Shown here one piece after another: positions 11,325 to 24,252 of a DNA stretch of 64,000 nt. The stretch is taken from contig QANZ01004753.1 of NCBI GenBank assembly GCA_003254925.1, positions 122,371 through 186,370 of the forward strand, in the 5' to 3' direction. This DNA is from Chamaecrista fasciculata. Taxonomy: Eukaryota; Streptophyta; Magnoliopsida; Fabales; Fabaceae. The notes beneath the pieces are model-generated. The model was not told where the DNA came from and did no database searches. It worked only from the letters and a program-made list of their open reading frames with translations. Each line of letters begins with the position of its first letter. Positions within the stretch are counted from its first letter, which is position 1. Made by a program: the position numbers and the translations under genes.

Positions 11325-12307
11325 ATTAATATATATATAGATATAGATATAAAGATATGAAAGTATTATTTTAATTAAAATTATTAAGAAACTAAACTAT
11401 TTAGAAAGAAAAATTAATTTTTAAATATTTATTAACATCATAAATATTGTGAAAATTATTTATTTTTTTTGGTATTTTTTTAAGCATGGTCATGGTTTGA
11501 GTTGGATTAGATTGAAGAAATTAATTGAATTAATCCAAATCAATCCAAACTAAATAATACTAAATAATGACATGTTAAAAAAGGACTATTGAGTTGGCCC
11601 ATATTACTTTTTCATTACTCACATATTCAATTTTTTCAATTTGGTCCCTCTAGAATGCTTTTTCTTAATTTGGTTCCTCACAATTTATTTTTAAGAAATT
11701 TAATTAAAAAGCAAAATTTTAGAAAGGGACCAAAATGAGAAAATTATAATATTTGAGGGACTAAAATAAAATGTTAGTCAAATGATAACTTGATTTTATT
11801 TTTTACTTTTACGAACTAAGGGGTTGGATTTGGCTAGCAGCTAAGGGTGGTCAAAACCAAATCAAATAAGGCTCTATTTGGGGACACCCCAATCCTAATC
11901 CAATCTCATTTAATCTTAATCTCATCCTAGGATTGGATGAACAGTACTGGTTGGGTGTAATCTAATCTCATTTTTAGACCAAACTAAATTGAACCAAACT
12001 ACTCAATTATTTATGGAACACGTAATATTAAATATTGAGAGGATATATACAAGTTTGGAAATAATTGTAAGTTAGAAGTAGTTATATATTAATGAGTTAA
12101 AAAATAAAAGATCATTTTGTTGCCCATAAAATAATGTGGATGTCACTATAGTACGCCACATTTCATAATAACAAATGTGTTACTTTTAAAGAACTTATTG
12201 CAAAAGTAAGTTATGAAAATAATTATATATTAGCAAATTCTAACTCTAATTCTAATTATTTAGGAAACTCATTTTTATTAGAATGATACTGTTTTTTTTT
12301 ATTGTTA
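11324..12307. other. Intergenic, AT-rich
   Basis: About 1 kb of AT-rich sequence with diverged, self-complementary 'tttggtccctc / gggaccaaaat' phrases around 11640-11760, probably an old MITE. No gene or RNA supported. Confidence 0.4.
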
Positions 12308-13026
12308 GGCCAAAGTCTTATTTTGGTCACTCAGTTATGCTTATAGTTCTAAATTTATCCCTCAATTATCCAAAACTTGACACAGTTGGTCCCTCAAACG
12401 TTTTCCATCTATTTTTTTGTTAAAAAAAGAGAGATAAAATTGAATTTTACATTAAGGACATTTTTCTTTATAATAGAACCAAAATGTACGAAAGAAGAAA
12501 TAATGTGAGGTTTTAATTTATTTCAAACCAAAAACATAACCCCTCTCTCTCTCCAACGAAGATCACCAAACATTCCAGCACGGAGGAGCTCTCGCCGACC
12601 ATGACACCGACACTGACACCGACGACCATGACCTTGGATCTGTGTTTTTTTTTCCAGAAGATGAAGGGCTTGATGTGGAGGTAGAAGGAGGCGTGAGGTG
12701 GGGGAGACGGTGCCAGCGCCGATAAAAACAGAGAGAGAGAGGGGTTATGTTTTTGGTTTGAAATAAACTAAAACCCCCAATTATTTCTTTTTTCTTACAT
12801 TTGGTTCTATTATAGAGAAAAAAGGTCCTTAATGTAAAAATTCAAATTTTTAGGAGTTAAAAATCAATTTTGTCTTTTTTTTTAACGAAAAAATGGATGG
12901 AAAACGTTTGAAGAACCAACTGTGTCAAGTTTTGGATAACTAAGGGACCAATATGGAACGAAAAATAACTAAGGGACCAATTTGAAACATTAAGCATAAC
13001 TGAGGGATCAAAATAGAACTTTGGCC
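12308..13026. mobile_element. Long-TIR Mutator-like element, copy 1
   Basis: Ends GGCCAAAGTC... and ...AACTTTGGCC; the arms of about 230 bp are mirror images (ttccatctattttttt against aaaaaatggatggaaaa; cttgacacagttggt against accaactgtgtcaag). Flanks TTTATTGTTA (12298-12307 and 13027-13036) are an exact 10-bp duplication, close to the 9 bp usual for Mutator-like elements. The centre (about 12545-12745) is GC-richer and differs from the centres of the related copies. No protein recognised in it. Confidence 0.75.
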
Positions 13027-13618
13027 TTTATTGTTATATTAGTAAGTTAAGGAAATAATTATATATTATCTTCATTAAAGTTCAAATAATCCAAACCAAA
13101 TTGCTAAAATTATTGTTTATTAGTTTAATTTGATAAAAAAATTTCAACCTGTTTTGATTTAAACTTTTTAAAAAATGATGTGAGCAGTTTGGTTGGAAAA
13201 ATCACTCCAAACCACTCAATAAATCCATCTTGACTGTAGCCTAATCCAAACAATAACGGATCTGGATTCCCTATGTTCTTATTTTAATGCATTTTTATAC
13301 AGTTTAGAAAAAGAAAAAAAGAGTTGGAGAGAGAAAAAAATTAGTGAGACCCGTATTTCACCACACTTCTTTCTCTAACTTTTTCATTCTCTTTCTACAT
13401 TGCAAAAAATGTACATTGCAGAGAATTCACTCTCGTTGAACACTCCTAATAGTTTTTATTTCTAAAACTCTAAAGTCATATAACATTTAACGATCCTATC
13501 TCTAATTGTAAATTGTAATCACAAAAATTAAATAAGTGATAGAGTATTGTTCCTTTATGCCACATTCTCAATCAGATTGATTAAGCGTTTAACCTTCACC
13601 GCCAATTAGACTCGTGAA
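13027..13618. other. Intergenic, AT-rich
   Basis: Noncoding sequence between two transposons. I see nothing in it beyond low-complexity stretches. Confidence 0.4.
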
Positions 13619-14255
13619 TAGGGATGACAACGGATAGGGTATTTGATGATTTTGTCACTATCTGTATTCGTATCTGTTCATTCTATCCAATATCTGTATC
13701 ATATCCGTATCCGATAAATTAATATCTGTATCCGCATCCTATTCGATATTCGGTATCCGACGGGTACCTGAAATACCCAAAAAATATGGATATAAGATAA
13801 GATATTATATTTTATAAATCGGATATAGCGGGTACCTGATATCCATTATCCACCAACTAATATAAATAAATGAAATTTGTTATTCATTTTTGTTTTAAAT
13901 TTATTTTTTAATATAAAAAAATTAATATAATAAAACTAAAAAATGATTATATAAAAATATGTATAAATATAATTAATTAAATTTAAATAATTATATATAA
14001 AATATTAAATTGAATGTAAAATATAAAAATTAAATAAGTAATAGGGTATCGGATATCGGGTACCCTAACTATCCGTTCATTTTAGATGGATATAGGGTAT
14101 CCGAGGACAATATCCGTATCCGCCTAATATTCGAAAAATATTTAATTTTTCCTATCCGTATCCTACCCGATATCAGGTATCCAAATGATATCAGATAATT
14201 TTTTCGGACGGATACGGGCTAGTACCCTAACTATCCTAAAAATTTTCCATCCCTA
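13619..14255. mobile_element. hAT-type MITE, 'TAGGGATG' family
   Basis: Ends TAGGGATGACAACGG and ...CCATCCCTA are inverted repeats. Flanks CTCGTGAA (13611-13618) and CTCCTGAA (14256-14263) match at 7 of 8 bases, as expected for an old hAT 8-bp duplication. The body repeats phrases such as ggatatcgggtaccc and atccgtatccg, typical of this widespread plant MITE type. Another member is at 15508-15952. Confidence 0.75.
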
Positions 14256-15259
14256 CTCCTGAACATAAGAGCAGCCAACAATAAATAAATATGTCACAAT
14301 GGCCCTCAATTACTTTATTATATTTGCATATTTCTCCTGGGTTGAAAAGTTTTCAAAGTAGAAATAAACTAATGAAGTCAAATTTAAGGATATCATTTAA
14401 CATATTCTTCACAGGTATAAAGTCAATTAACAAAATTAAAAATAAAAATATTTACAGAGATGACCCACCAACTCCCACAAACTATCTCTCAGAATTTTAG
14501 ATGGTTCCAATCTCATTTTGATCCTCAAAGTATGAAATAAATTTTATTTTAATCTTAAAATTATCTTTTGTTCCATTTTGATCCTCAAGCGTCCATATTT
14601 ATTCGATTTTGGCTCCCAAAATGTGACACATATTAGAGAAAAATGGTCCATTTCAATTGTCTAGGTTATCAATAATGTCATAAGTAAGACAAAATCACAT
14701 TTTAAAGACTAAAACAGAACCATTGTGAAAGTTTGCGAGTTAAAATGGAATAAGAAATAGTTTTATGACCAAAATGACTATTTACCATTTTAGATTAATT
14801 ATTAATGTTTGACTAGGGTTCTAGAAAGAGTCAATTGATTTGATTGAAATGTATAGGCTAACTTGTGCCTTTTTTAATCGAACTTTAGTATAATCTAAGG
14901 GAGAAAATTCTATTCAAAATATAGGTGGGTTTAGGTGATCTCTTTATTTTTCATGTATAGAAAAATAAAAGGTTATGTGAGATAGAGATACACAGCTTTG
15001 TTTATTAATTGTTAATTATATTTCATGGAATTATACTGCAATATATTATATATAATATCATGCTTATCTAAGTTCAATTTGATTTGAAAGACAAACAAAC
15101 AAAACACCATCAAGGCATCTATCAGCGGAAACTTACATGGTTAATTAAAATTTTACCATCTTATGTTAATTATTATTTTTGGTCAATACATACATTTTCA
15201 ATTCCTATAGTTTCATTGGAAGATTGATAACCAAAATGATATATATATATATATATGGT
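14256..15259. other. Intergenic with a degraded foldback
   Basis: Around 14510-14800 mirrored phrases (ttttgatcctcaaagtatg, ttatgaccaaaatgac) suggest a worn palindromic MITE without clear ends. The remainder is AT-rich with no gene seen. Confidence 0.4.
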
Positions 15260-16090
15260 AGTGCAAATTTTCATACTTTTTGCTCGGTTTCTAATTTAGT
15301 CTTGTATATTTTTTTTATTGTACTTTTAGTCGTATATCTTTGCAAAAGTCTCGATTTGGTCTTATGTCATTTTTGATCTCAAATCTTTTGGTCGGGTAGG
15401 AGAATTGATCCTATACCTTTGCAAAAAGTTATATCAGACCCAAAGAAATAAGACCAATTTTACACCTGACCAAAAATATGAGACCAATTATGCACTTAAC
15501 CCAAAGATAGGAATGGCAACTTGTGCAGGTATATAGGATACCCGTCTAAATCCACTCGTAAAAAATATATGGTATCCGCCAGATATCAATAGGGTACATG
15601 TAGTGAAAAATAAAAAAATATTGAATATCGAGTGGATACAGATATTGCTTCAACTATTCGGATGAACGGGTAGTTAGAGTACCCAGCATCCGATACTCTA
15701 TAATATAAAGAATTTATTATAGTTTATATATATATTATTTTATTTTAAATTATTATATTTTAATTAACAGATATTGAATATATCCGATTTTTAAATTAGG
15801 ATATTCTATCCTATATTTATTATTTTCAGGTATTTCAGATATTTAGGGCACCTGTCGGATACTAAGGTATTGGATAGGGTATGAATACTGGATAGGATGA
15901 ACCAATACAAATAGTGACAAAATGATCGAGTATCCTACCAGTTGTCATCCTAACCCAAAAAAATGAGACCAAATATGCAAAAAAAAAATGAGACCAAATT
16001 GAAACCTCACCCAAAAATACGAGTGCACGGGACTAAATTAGAACTTGGCAAATAATATCGAACCAAATTTGGTATAAATTAAAGTGTATA
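15260..16090. mobile_element. Foldback MITE interrupted by a hAT MITE
   Basis: The left part (15260-15506) carries the 'gtctcatatctttgcaaaag' phrases of the family; the right part (15953 to about 16090) carries their complements (gagaccaaattgaaacctcac). The two halves are separated by a hAT-type MITE. The outer ends are diffuse and set only approximately. Confidence 0.5.
15508..15952. mobile_element. hAT-type MITE nested in the foldback
   Basis: Inverted ends TAGGAATGGCAACTTG and CAGTTGTCATCCTA, with inner ggatacccg and gggtagttag phrases as in 13619-14255. Near-identical flanks ACCCAAAG (15499-15506) and ACCCAAAA (15953-15960) look like an 8-bp duplication, with one extra A at the left junction. 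Its insertion into the foldback dates it as the younger of the two. Confidence 0.6.
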
Positions 16091-16122
16091 TTTATTAATA
16101 TTAAGCTTAATGTATATATGTA

Positions 16123-16197
16123 TACCATGTAAGTAAAGCATGGTATACATCAAATTGAAGAAGAGAGACCATGTAAGTAAAGCACGGTATACATCAA
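16123..16197 (+). repeat. Short tandem duplication, about 42-bp period
   Basis: The phrase ccatgtaagtaaagca(t/c)gg followed by tatacatcaaatt occurs twice in a row, with one difference. No function apparent. Confidence 0.7.
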
Positions 16198-16552
16198 ATT
16201 ACATCTTCAATTTATTTTTTCAAATTAAGTTTAATATTAATAATTACTTGTCATTTAACAAGTTTAATTTATGTGGCCCGAATCACATTCTCACAAGTCA
16301 TAAGTCATATCCATTTAGTTGCAAAGTCATTGATCCCCTCAACACACACACATATAGAAGAAACCAAATGGAAATTATTTAACATATAATTTGAAAAGCT
16401 AATATACAATGTTAATTTGGTAAAAATAAGAGGGGCTAAGTTTTTTTTCTCTATAAAATTCATAGGATAAAAGATGTATACAAGCCAAAAAAAGAAAAGC
16501 AGATGTAATTTGATACTAAATTGGAAAAAAAACTGTTCAATATGTATGACCC

Positions 16553-16692
<140 letters not shown>

Positions 16693-17496
16693 GCTTATAA
16701 AGTTGCTTCATTTTCAAACTCATCTTTTCATCTTCAAAGTCTAAAACATTTTTGTTGCAAAGAAAAAGACATAGTGGGCTTTAATTTGTTTGTGTCTTCA
16801 CGTTTCAAAGTAAAAGGGGAGAAAGATGGACTTTAAAATTTGGTCTCTTCTAATTAATAAAGTATATATTTCTTTTTATTTCTTTTTGTTGTTTTGTGTT
16901 TGTTTTCAACACCAACACTATTCTCGATTGCGTCATCATTCAAATTATGCACTTACACCATTTTTCCCTCAGCAACACGTCATGCAATATTTGCTATCTT
17001 TGTTTTCCTACTGTTGTCTACTTGTCTTATTAATAATACAAAAATAAATTTGAGTTTAGAAGTTAGAAGTTAGAAGTTAGATGTTAAAACTGATTAAACA
17101 TTAATTAGAATAATTGGAGGTGTTCAAACGATCAATTCAGTTTATTTTGAATCATTTATTCAATAGAGAGTGATACAATTTATTGAGTGCGTGTTTTTTA
17201 TGCTAACCGAATCAATCTAAATTGATCAAGACTTCAATCCAAATTGATCAGTTTAATTTGAATAATTTATTCAATAAAGTTATCTAATTTAGGACTACAT
17301 GAGTACATTCAGTAATTTAAGATCAAATTAAAATGAAACTAAATAATAACATTTAGGATCAATTTAAATATTTTAAAACATTTAAGAGCAAAATGAACTT
17401 AATGACATATATTTAGGACCAATTTAAGCATTTTTAACTTTAATAAATTTAAGAATGCATGTACTTGAAGAAGCCTCTAATTACTATGTTTAACCA

Positions 17497-17680
17497 CGAT
17501 TCGAAAATTTATGAAGACATGTTACACATTCGATTACATTTCTAAATGGCTAAACCTCAATTCGAGAATTTAAGAACACATGTTACACATTCAATTACAT
17601 CTCTAAATGGCTAAAAATCACAAACTAAGAATTTAAGAACACATGTTACACATTGGACTGTATTTTTAAATGGATAGACC
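17497..17680 (+). repeat. Three-copy tandem repeat, period 61-63 bp
   Basis: Copies are recognised by acatgttacacatt at 17517, 17578 and 17641, each followed by a diverged c(g/a)attacat(t/c)tctaaatggctaaa. Noncoding, with differences between copies. Confidence 0.75.
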
Positions 17681-17937
17681 TTCTTCACTATACTATGTGT
17701 CCACACATCATTTTTTTTTTGGTTATGTTCGTTGGTCTTTGAGGCTTGGCTCTGGATAATTTTATACTTGATTTGTAATGTACATCTAACTATAGTTGAA
17801 GACTATTCCAATGAGTTAGGATATAGTTGCAAATTACAACCTGATATCAAATCGTTTACCAATTACACTAACCTAGCCGATAGTATCCCTCGAAGCATTT
17901 AAGTCTTGGGTATGTAGATTAATTTTAATGTTTATTT

Positions 17938-18009
17938 GGCGGCATGACCGAGCGATAAGGTGGGGATTGTAAATCCTTTTTCCCCGGTTCAAATCCGGGT
18001 GAGCTTGCC
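17938..18009 (+). pseudogene. Plastid-derived trnC-like pseudogene (NUPT)
   Basis: The sequence follows the plastid tRNA-Cys(GCA) gene closely: GGCGGCATGACCGAGCG, the anticodon arm ending in AAATCCTTTTTCCCC, and T arm CCGGTTCAAATCCGG. Three things mark it as dead: the anticodon triplet reads GTA where plastid trnC has GCA, D-arm positions differ, and the 3' acceptor strand (GGGTGAGCTTGCC) no longer pairs with the 5' GGCGGCA. It is most likely an old nuclear insert of plastid DNA. A tRNA-derived SINE head is less likely, as no SINE body follows. Confidence 0.65.
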
Positions 18010-19069
18010 CCACCCATGAATAAATATTTTGTAATAGTCTCATTAGACCGTATATCTTTCTTGGTATATTCAGATAATAGATAAGAGCATAAACTGAAAT
18101 ATTTTGGACTCGAAATTTGATTAATTTATTTATTCTTTTTTTTTTTTACATGCGGATGAAGAAAACTTCAATTTAGAAACCCCAAAATCCACTTGATTTC
18201 TAAGACAAAAATTCAGAATTCTCCAATTAATTCCTTTTTAAAAGGATTAATTAATGATGATTTAAGTATTGAAATTAAGTACATTGTGAAACTATACTCT
18301 ATGATCATGTAATTTTGTTAATTTTAAGCCACCATTTATCATCATCAATTATTTTTAATTATAAACAAGCAATGTTAATATTTTTATTTCTTAAAAAATA
18401 TCGATACAGTATACTTTGCAAGGTTACTAGAAATTAGGATCCATCAACAATCATGATGGGAAATTTGCAAGAAGATTAAATAAAATAAAACACTTTTGTA
18501 AAATTCCTCCAAATTAGACAAGAAATATCATCATTGGGAAAAAAATGTTGTCCTTTAGAAGGAACAAATTGATAAATTAGACCAATGACTTTGACATATA
18601 TATCGACTTATGAAGATACAATTTATGATTGGTATCATTGTTGTACATGTATGCCTGGACTTAATCAAGAAATCAAGTCAATTTTGCCTATACATTTTTC
18701 TAAATATTACTTGCATACAATAAAAATTTCTTCTTCTTACAAGGAAAAAAATACCTTTTGCTCACAAGAATCCAATAAACTTTTGGATAATTAAAAATAG
18801 GTTTGAAAACTAATTAAGTCATATGATCATGTAATTAATTAAATAAAAATTCTTAAAATCCACCAACATGCATGTTGAATGACTTGGACACCATATGGCC
18901 ATGTTAAAATTCAGAGTACCTTCTTCTTGCATGCGAGCTTGACTTAAAAAATCAATGATAGATGTGTTATATTCTTATATTGACATATGAGGAAAAAAGC
19001 TACGAGTAACGAGTGTTATATATCTACATATGATTTCATTTTTCATCGTTTTTGAGATAAATTAGAAAA
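18010..19069. other. Intergenic, AT-rich
   Basis: About 1 kb with no gene, RNA or clear element. The small plus-strand frame at 18585-18794 has no recognisable features. Confidence 0.4.
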
Positions 19070-19651
19070 GGTCAAAGTGTAAATTTAGTCCTATATTTTC
19101 TGCTTAGGTTCCAATTTAGTTTCTATCTTTTTTGTTGCAGTTTTTGTCTGATATATTTGGGTCAGGTACAAAATTAGTCTCACATTTTTTTGTTATAGAT
19201 TTGGTCTCATATCTTTTGGTCTCACACCTTTGCAAAAGGTTCCACCGTTAGCCCCACCCTAAATTTGGTCCATCTCCTCTGTTAGGTATGACATGTATAG
19301 TTGACTTGGAGGATATTTTGGTCATTTTATCTTTGGAGTAAGTTGCGTATTTGGTCCCTTATCTTTTGGGTAAGTTGCGATTTTGGTCCTTTGTCTTTTT
19401 TCTTTTTTTGCAATTCTATTCCTACACTTTGGTTGTCCACGTCACACTTAACGAGGGAGATGGAAGAAATTTAGAGTAGGACTAACGGTGAAACTTTTTG
19501 CAAAGATATGAGACCAAATTTGCAACAAAAAAAAATATGAGACCAATTCTGCACTTGACCCAAAGATATAAGACCAAAAGTGCAACAAAAAAGATAGGGA
19601 CTTATTTGAGATCTGAGCAAAAGATATGAGACCAAATTTATACTTTGATCA
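19070..19651. mobile_element. Foldback MITE of the 'gagaccaaa' family
   Basis: Left end GGTCAAAGTGTAAATTTAG is mirrored by the right end (ctaaatttatactttgatc type). Inner arms pair (tttttgttgcagtttttgtc against gcaacaaaaa...gagaccaa). 582 bp, no coding sequence. Same type as 7337-7573 and 15260-16090. Confidence 0.65.
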
Positions 19652-20187
19652 TTAAAAAAAAACACATTATACTGTATTTTTACTAATAATAATAACTTCT
19701 AATTAATTAAACTATTAAACTTATGTAATTAAAGTAATAAGGCGTGCTCTCAATGGAGTTAGCTAATCAGTGTAAAGTCTTTCAATAAAATTAAGATATG
19801 CGATAATTTTTTTTATATGATTAAATAAAGAGATGTAGAAATAATATTAAATATAATTCTTGCATCATCAATTATAGGATAAAAATAATACAAATATAAT
19901 TTATTATTAGAAGAATTGATAAATATATGAATTTTATATAATTTTTTTCTTAGTAAAATCAATGTCATATATTAATTTCTCAAAACTTTCTATTTTGTTA
20001 ACCTAAACTAGTAAACTACCATGCAACTGCATGTACGAATTCTCTCGAAATTGATCTCACTGTTTAGTGTTTACTTCCCCTATATATAATTTTCACTACT
20101 CATCTTGATAAAAAAAAAAAAAAGCGAATAGAAGCATGAATCATAATCACTTGTAATTGATTATTAACTAATAATAGGCCTACTAAC

Positions 20188-20478
20188 CTATGCCCAATAC
20201 GTAGCCCAACAAACACATAAGTAGACCCAAAGGAGAACTTCTCTTTCAAATGGCGCCTTCATCCACCAAGGCGCCACGCTTTTACAGTTCGTATTCATAC
20301 TGGAAATCAGAATCAAACGAGCTCTTTTGTTCCACAGATAATTTGTCAAAGACAAGGAAGCAAGCAACTAGGAAAGCTATCATTAGGCCATAAAACCCAC
20401 CTTTGATACCAGAGCAAATAACATTATGGAGCCTTAATTGCCAGGCAAAAATATCTCTCGGGTAAGACGCCTCACTTC
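20188..20478 (-). other. Unassigned open frame, possible exon or repeat remnant
   Basis: On the minus strand an acceptor-like CAG at 20481-20479 is followed by about 96 open codons ending at 20188. They include a hydrophobic stretch (GGFYGLMIAFLVASLSL) then a basic, Trp-rich tail. There is no ATG near the front, so it would have to be a terminal exon, and no upstream exon was found. The DNA also holds a palindrome (ggcgcctt...aaggcgcc) and a tggtatcaaagg phrase resembling the tRNA-Met primer site of old retroelements, so a repeat fossil is as likely as an exon. No function assigned. Confidence 0.25.
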
Positions 20479-20760
20479 CTGAAATGACTCACTCTATCCT
20501 AGTATGAAACAAATCATCATTCACACAAGAACTATACGCTACCAAACTCATTCACTATTCACTCATTATTCGAATATCATATATATAACTTTAACATCAA
20601 AGGTGAATTACATGGCCACTCCCTATTCTTCAATTCATTGTCGTGCAAGTAATCAGCTCAAGGAATTACCTCATCTGAACCAGATAATGATCCCCGCCAA
20701 AACTTGATTCATCATTAACTAATAACAAAAACTTAACATGGTATTTACTAATTATTTGTG

Positions 20761-23564
20761 AGTGCATTAATATATGAGTCAAAGAGTCATTTTAGTCCTT
20801 TATATTTTAAAATGTTCAAATTGATCCTAAAAATTGACAAAATATTTTATTATGATATCAAATTGTTGAATTTGGTTATATTTTTCTCGTATTTCATTTT
20901 TAAGTTCAAAAGAATTGTTAAGAGTAACTCGTAGCTCTGGATTTGTTGTATTAGAATTTGAAATGAGAGACATATGACCGATTTCACTTATTTGACCGTA
21001 AAACGAGTGATCTACTTCAGGAGCGATTTGACTTTATTTGTTGAAGACCCTAATTGAATAGCCAAAGTACTATTTGAGAATAATACATAGCTTTAAATTT
21101 CTCACATTCATAATTGAAACGAGAAAAATATAATCATATTCAATAATTTATGATCAAAATAAAATATTTTACTAATATTTAAGATAAACTTAAATATTTT
21201 AAAATACAAAGGACCAAAATAAATATTAAAAATTTAAAATCTACATTTAAGAAAAACCCTTTGACCTTAATATATGCAATTCCACGCGCATAGAATAATA
21301 ATATGTCGGTCTTGTAGACACAAGTTCTTTGGCGACTTACGTTGTCATAACTCCTAAATTACAAGATAGTGAGAAATATATGCCATTGCTAATATGTTAT
21401 CCTCTTCAAAGTCTTTGTAATTTATATTATTACTAAAACTTCAAAACATTAATTATTTCAAGACTTTCAAATATCTTAATTCATGTGAAATCAAATATAA
21501 ACACGTGGTTAAATTAAGGATCACAATTCATAAAACACTGTTACATACAGAGATATATTATATATTTAGATATTAGATTAGATTAGATGAGATCAAAGAA
21601 AAATACTACAGTGGCTATGATGAAATCTGACGTCAGGAGTGACATATTCAAAAGGATATATTTGATTTAAACTATATATATATATATTTTTATTTACGTC
21701 AACGGTGACGTGTTTTATTTAATATATATATATATATATGATAAATAATACAGTAAATTAATAATTCAATTTTAAAAGATTATTAAATCAACAATTTAAT
21801 TTTAAAAAAATTAAAATATATTATTTAATCTCTAAAAAAATTAAATAATATATTTGTTAATTTTTTTATGGACTAAAAATATATTATTTAATTTTTTTCA
21901 AAGATTAATAAATATAATTTTTTTAAAAAATTAAATTATATATTTTAATCTTTCAAAAATTAAATTCAATCAAATCATTTTTTTAATTTAAATAATGATT
22001 TGACACAAAGAATCACATTTCATACATCATCTTGCAAGTTGCAACCTTACATCAAATGAGAAAAGGAAAAAACAAAAAACAAAAATGATGAGACGATAGT
22101 GATTAAAATTTGATGGAGCACCCGATTAAAAATGAAGAAATAATGAAATGATGTTCGTTTTCAAGTACTTTTTTTAAAGCTAGCCAGTCAAGAATTTATT
22201 AGAAGTCACGATAAGATTAGAGTTATGAATTAATCTTAATGAATTTTTATTTCTATGTAATACTTTTTACAAAGGAAATCAAATGGAACTTGAAAGCAGT
22301 TTGAGACAAAAAATAAAAATTTATAAACAATTGGTCCTATCTATTTTCAAGTCTGATTTAACTTAATTTTTTAATGAATTCAATTCGACAACAAAAAAAT
22401 CGTTAAAAATAATTTATAATTCTGAATTCGTTGCATTTAAATTTGAAACAAGAAATAAAATTAATTTTGATTGTTTAATCATAAAACAAGTAATTTACTT
22501 TCAGCTCCGATTTGATCTATTTTGCTGACGATCTTAATTGGAGACAATAAATAGTAATACTTATAAGAAAACAATAAGTAACTCTAAACACATAACATTC
22601 AAATTTAATACAAAAGAGATATGAACATGTCCAATAATTTAGAATTAAAATGAAGAAAACCGATAAACTTAATAACTTAAGTTTATAGTTGGAAAAAAAA
22701 AATAACTTACATTTATGACCAATTTGAGCATTCAACTTAAATTAATAATATACTTCCAACGTCAAGATTTTTATATTGCATAGATTTGCTTTACTGAGAA
22801 TTAATTATATACTTTAGTTTCGCAGGAGAAACTAATAAATCCTCTAAAAGTGTGGTGAGAACCCCATCCATCCTCAATTTATAGGTTTGTCCTGCCTCTC
22901 TTAATTATCGTATTTGGACGAAGAGAGTAACAATTATTGAAAGAATGATGACATAATGAATTGGATATTTCATTCTTTTTAATTACACTAAAACCTTTGA
23001 GTTTTAAATGAATAAAGTTAAAAACTCAAAAAGTTTATTTATTCAAAGGTGTTTTCCACCATCAGCTTAAAACTCATGAAGTTTTAATGCAATTTAATCA
23101 CTCCTTTTTAAGTGACTGCTCAAAGTGGAACAAAAAGGAGATACAAAAGTAGAGAAGGAAAAAATGGACATAGATAATATTGTATTAGAATCATCCAATA
23201 TTTATATTCAATGGATACTTCTAAATTTTATTATTTAAATCCATAAGAAAAAACAGAATTTAAGAATGATACTTGATTTTTGAAACCCACTTTGTGTCTA
23301 GGGATGTGGAAAATATTTTAGTTTATTTTTTCCCAAATCCAGTGATGGAAAACATTATACCATACCATTGCTCTACCAACTCTAGTGCCAAATTCTTCAA
23401 AAATTGATGGAAATCTAATCAATGAATATTAAATAGCTTCAGTTCCAACTTCCAAGCAAGTGTCCATATACCCTTCAAGCTCATAGAGGATTGACTCCAA
23501 TTTTCTTTTATATAAAAGTTTGTTGAGCTTCAAATTTAGGATTATACTATATTGGCTAGAGTTC
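20761..23564. other. Long AT-rich intergenic stretch
   Basis: 2.8 kb with AT dinucleotide runs (about 21678-21742) and no gene, RNA gene or element with supportable ends. Two weakly alike blocks (20800-21200 and 22340-22740) may be diverged copies of one old repeat. Confidence 0.4.
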
Positions 23565-23860
23565 AAATTTGGTTAAATATCTTTTTATCAGTTCCTAGTT
23601 TCTAATTCGGTTCCATATCTTTGTTTGTTGCACTTTTGGTCTCATATCTTTAGATTAAGTCCCAATTTGGTCTCATATCTTTTTTTGTTGCAGATTTGGT
23701 CTCTTACTTTTGGGTTAGGTACAAAAGTGATCATAATTTTACAAAGATATGAGACAATTATGCATCCTGACTAGAAGATATGAGACAAAAAATGATATGG
23801 GACCAAATTGGGACCTTTTGCAAAGATATGAGACCATATTTGCACTTTCACCTACTATAT
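23565..23860. mobile_element. Foldback MITE of the 'gagaccaaa' family
   Basis: Phrases ggtctcatatcttt (23638, 23670) on the left are mirrored by aaagatatgagacca (23820) on the right, with gcaaaaggtcccaattt-type arms between. About 300 bp, noncoding, just downstream of the zinc-protein gene. Confidence 0.55.
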
Positions 23861-24252
23861 TTTTCTTTACAAAGATAAGCTCTCTATCACTTACGAGAAT
23901 GCTTCCAATAACAGTTAAAGCTCAAATGCTGGCCTCTTCAAACTTTTCAGAGAAATCAAAGACAGTCAGATTATAAGAACCCCTCACTGCTCACTCTATT
24001 AACTTCCAATTTTTTTATATACAGAAATTTTTTCAGGAGTACATAGAATAGGGAGGATAATACTAAGTTTCCCAAGAGGAGATATGAAGTTCCCTATAAA
24101 ATTATTGGTTGATAATTATAAACAGAGTCCTCATTCTGCCTTACAGAGTCAGTTTCAACACATACAAGCAGATAACATAACCAATCCTATAATGAAGTAG
24201 TCATTGTTGTATGTATAATCACAGTTCTATTGTACCATGCTGTATAAGATAT

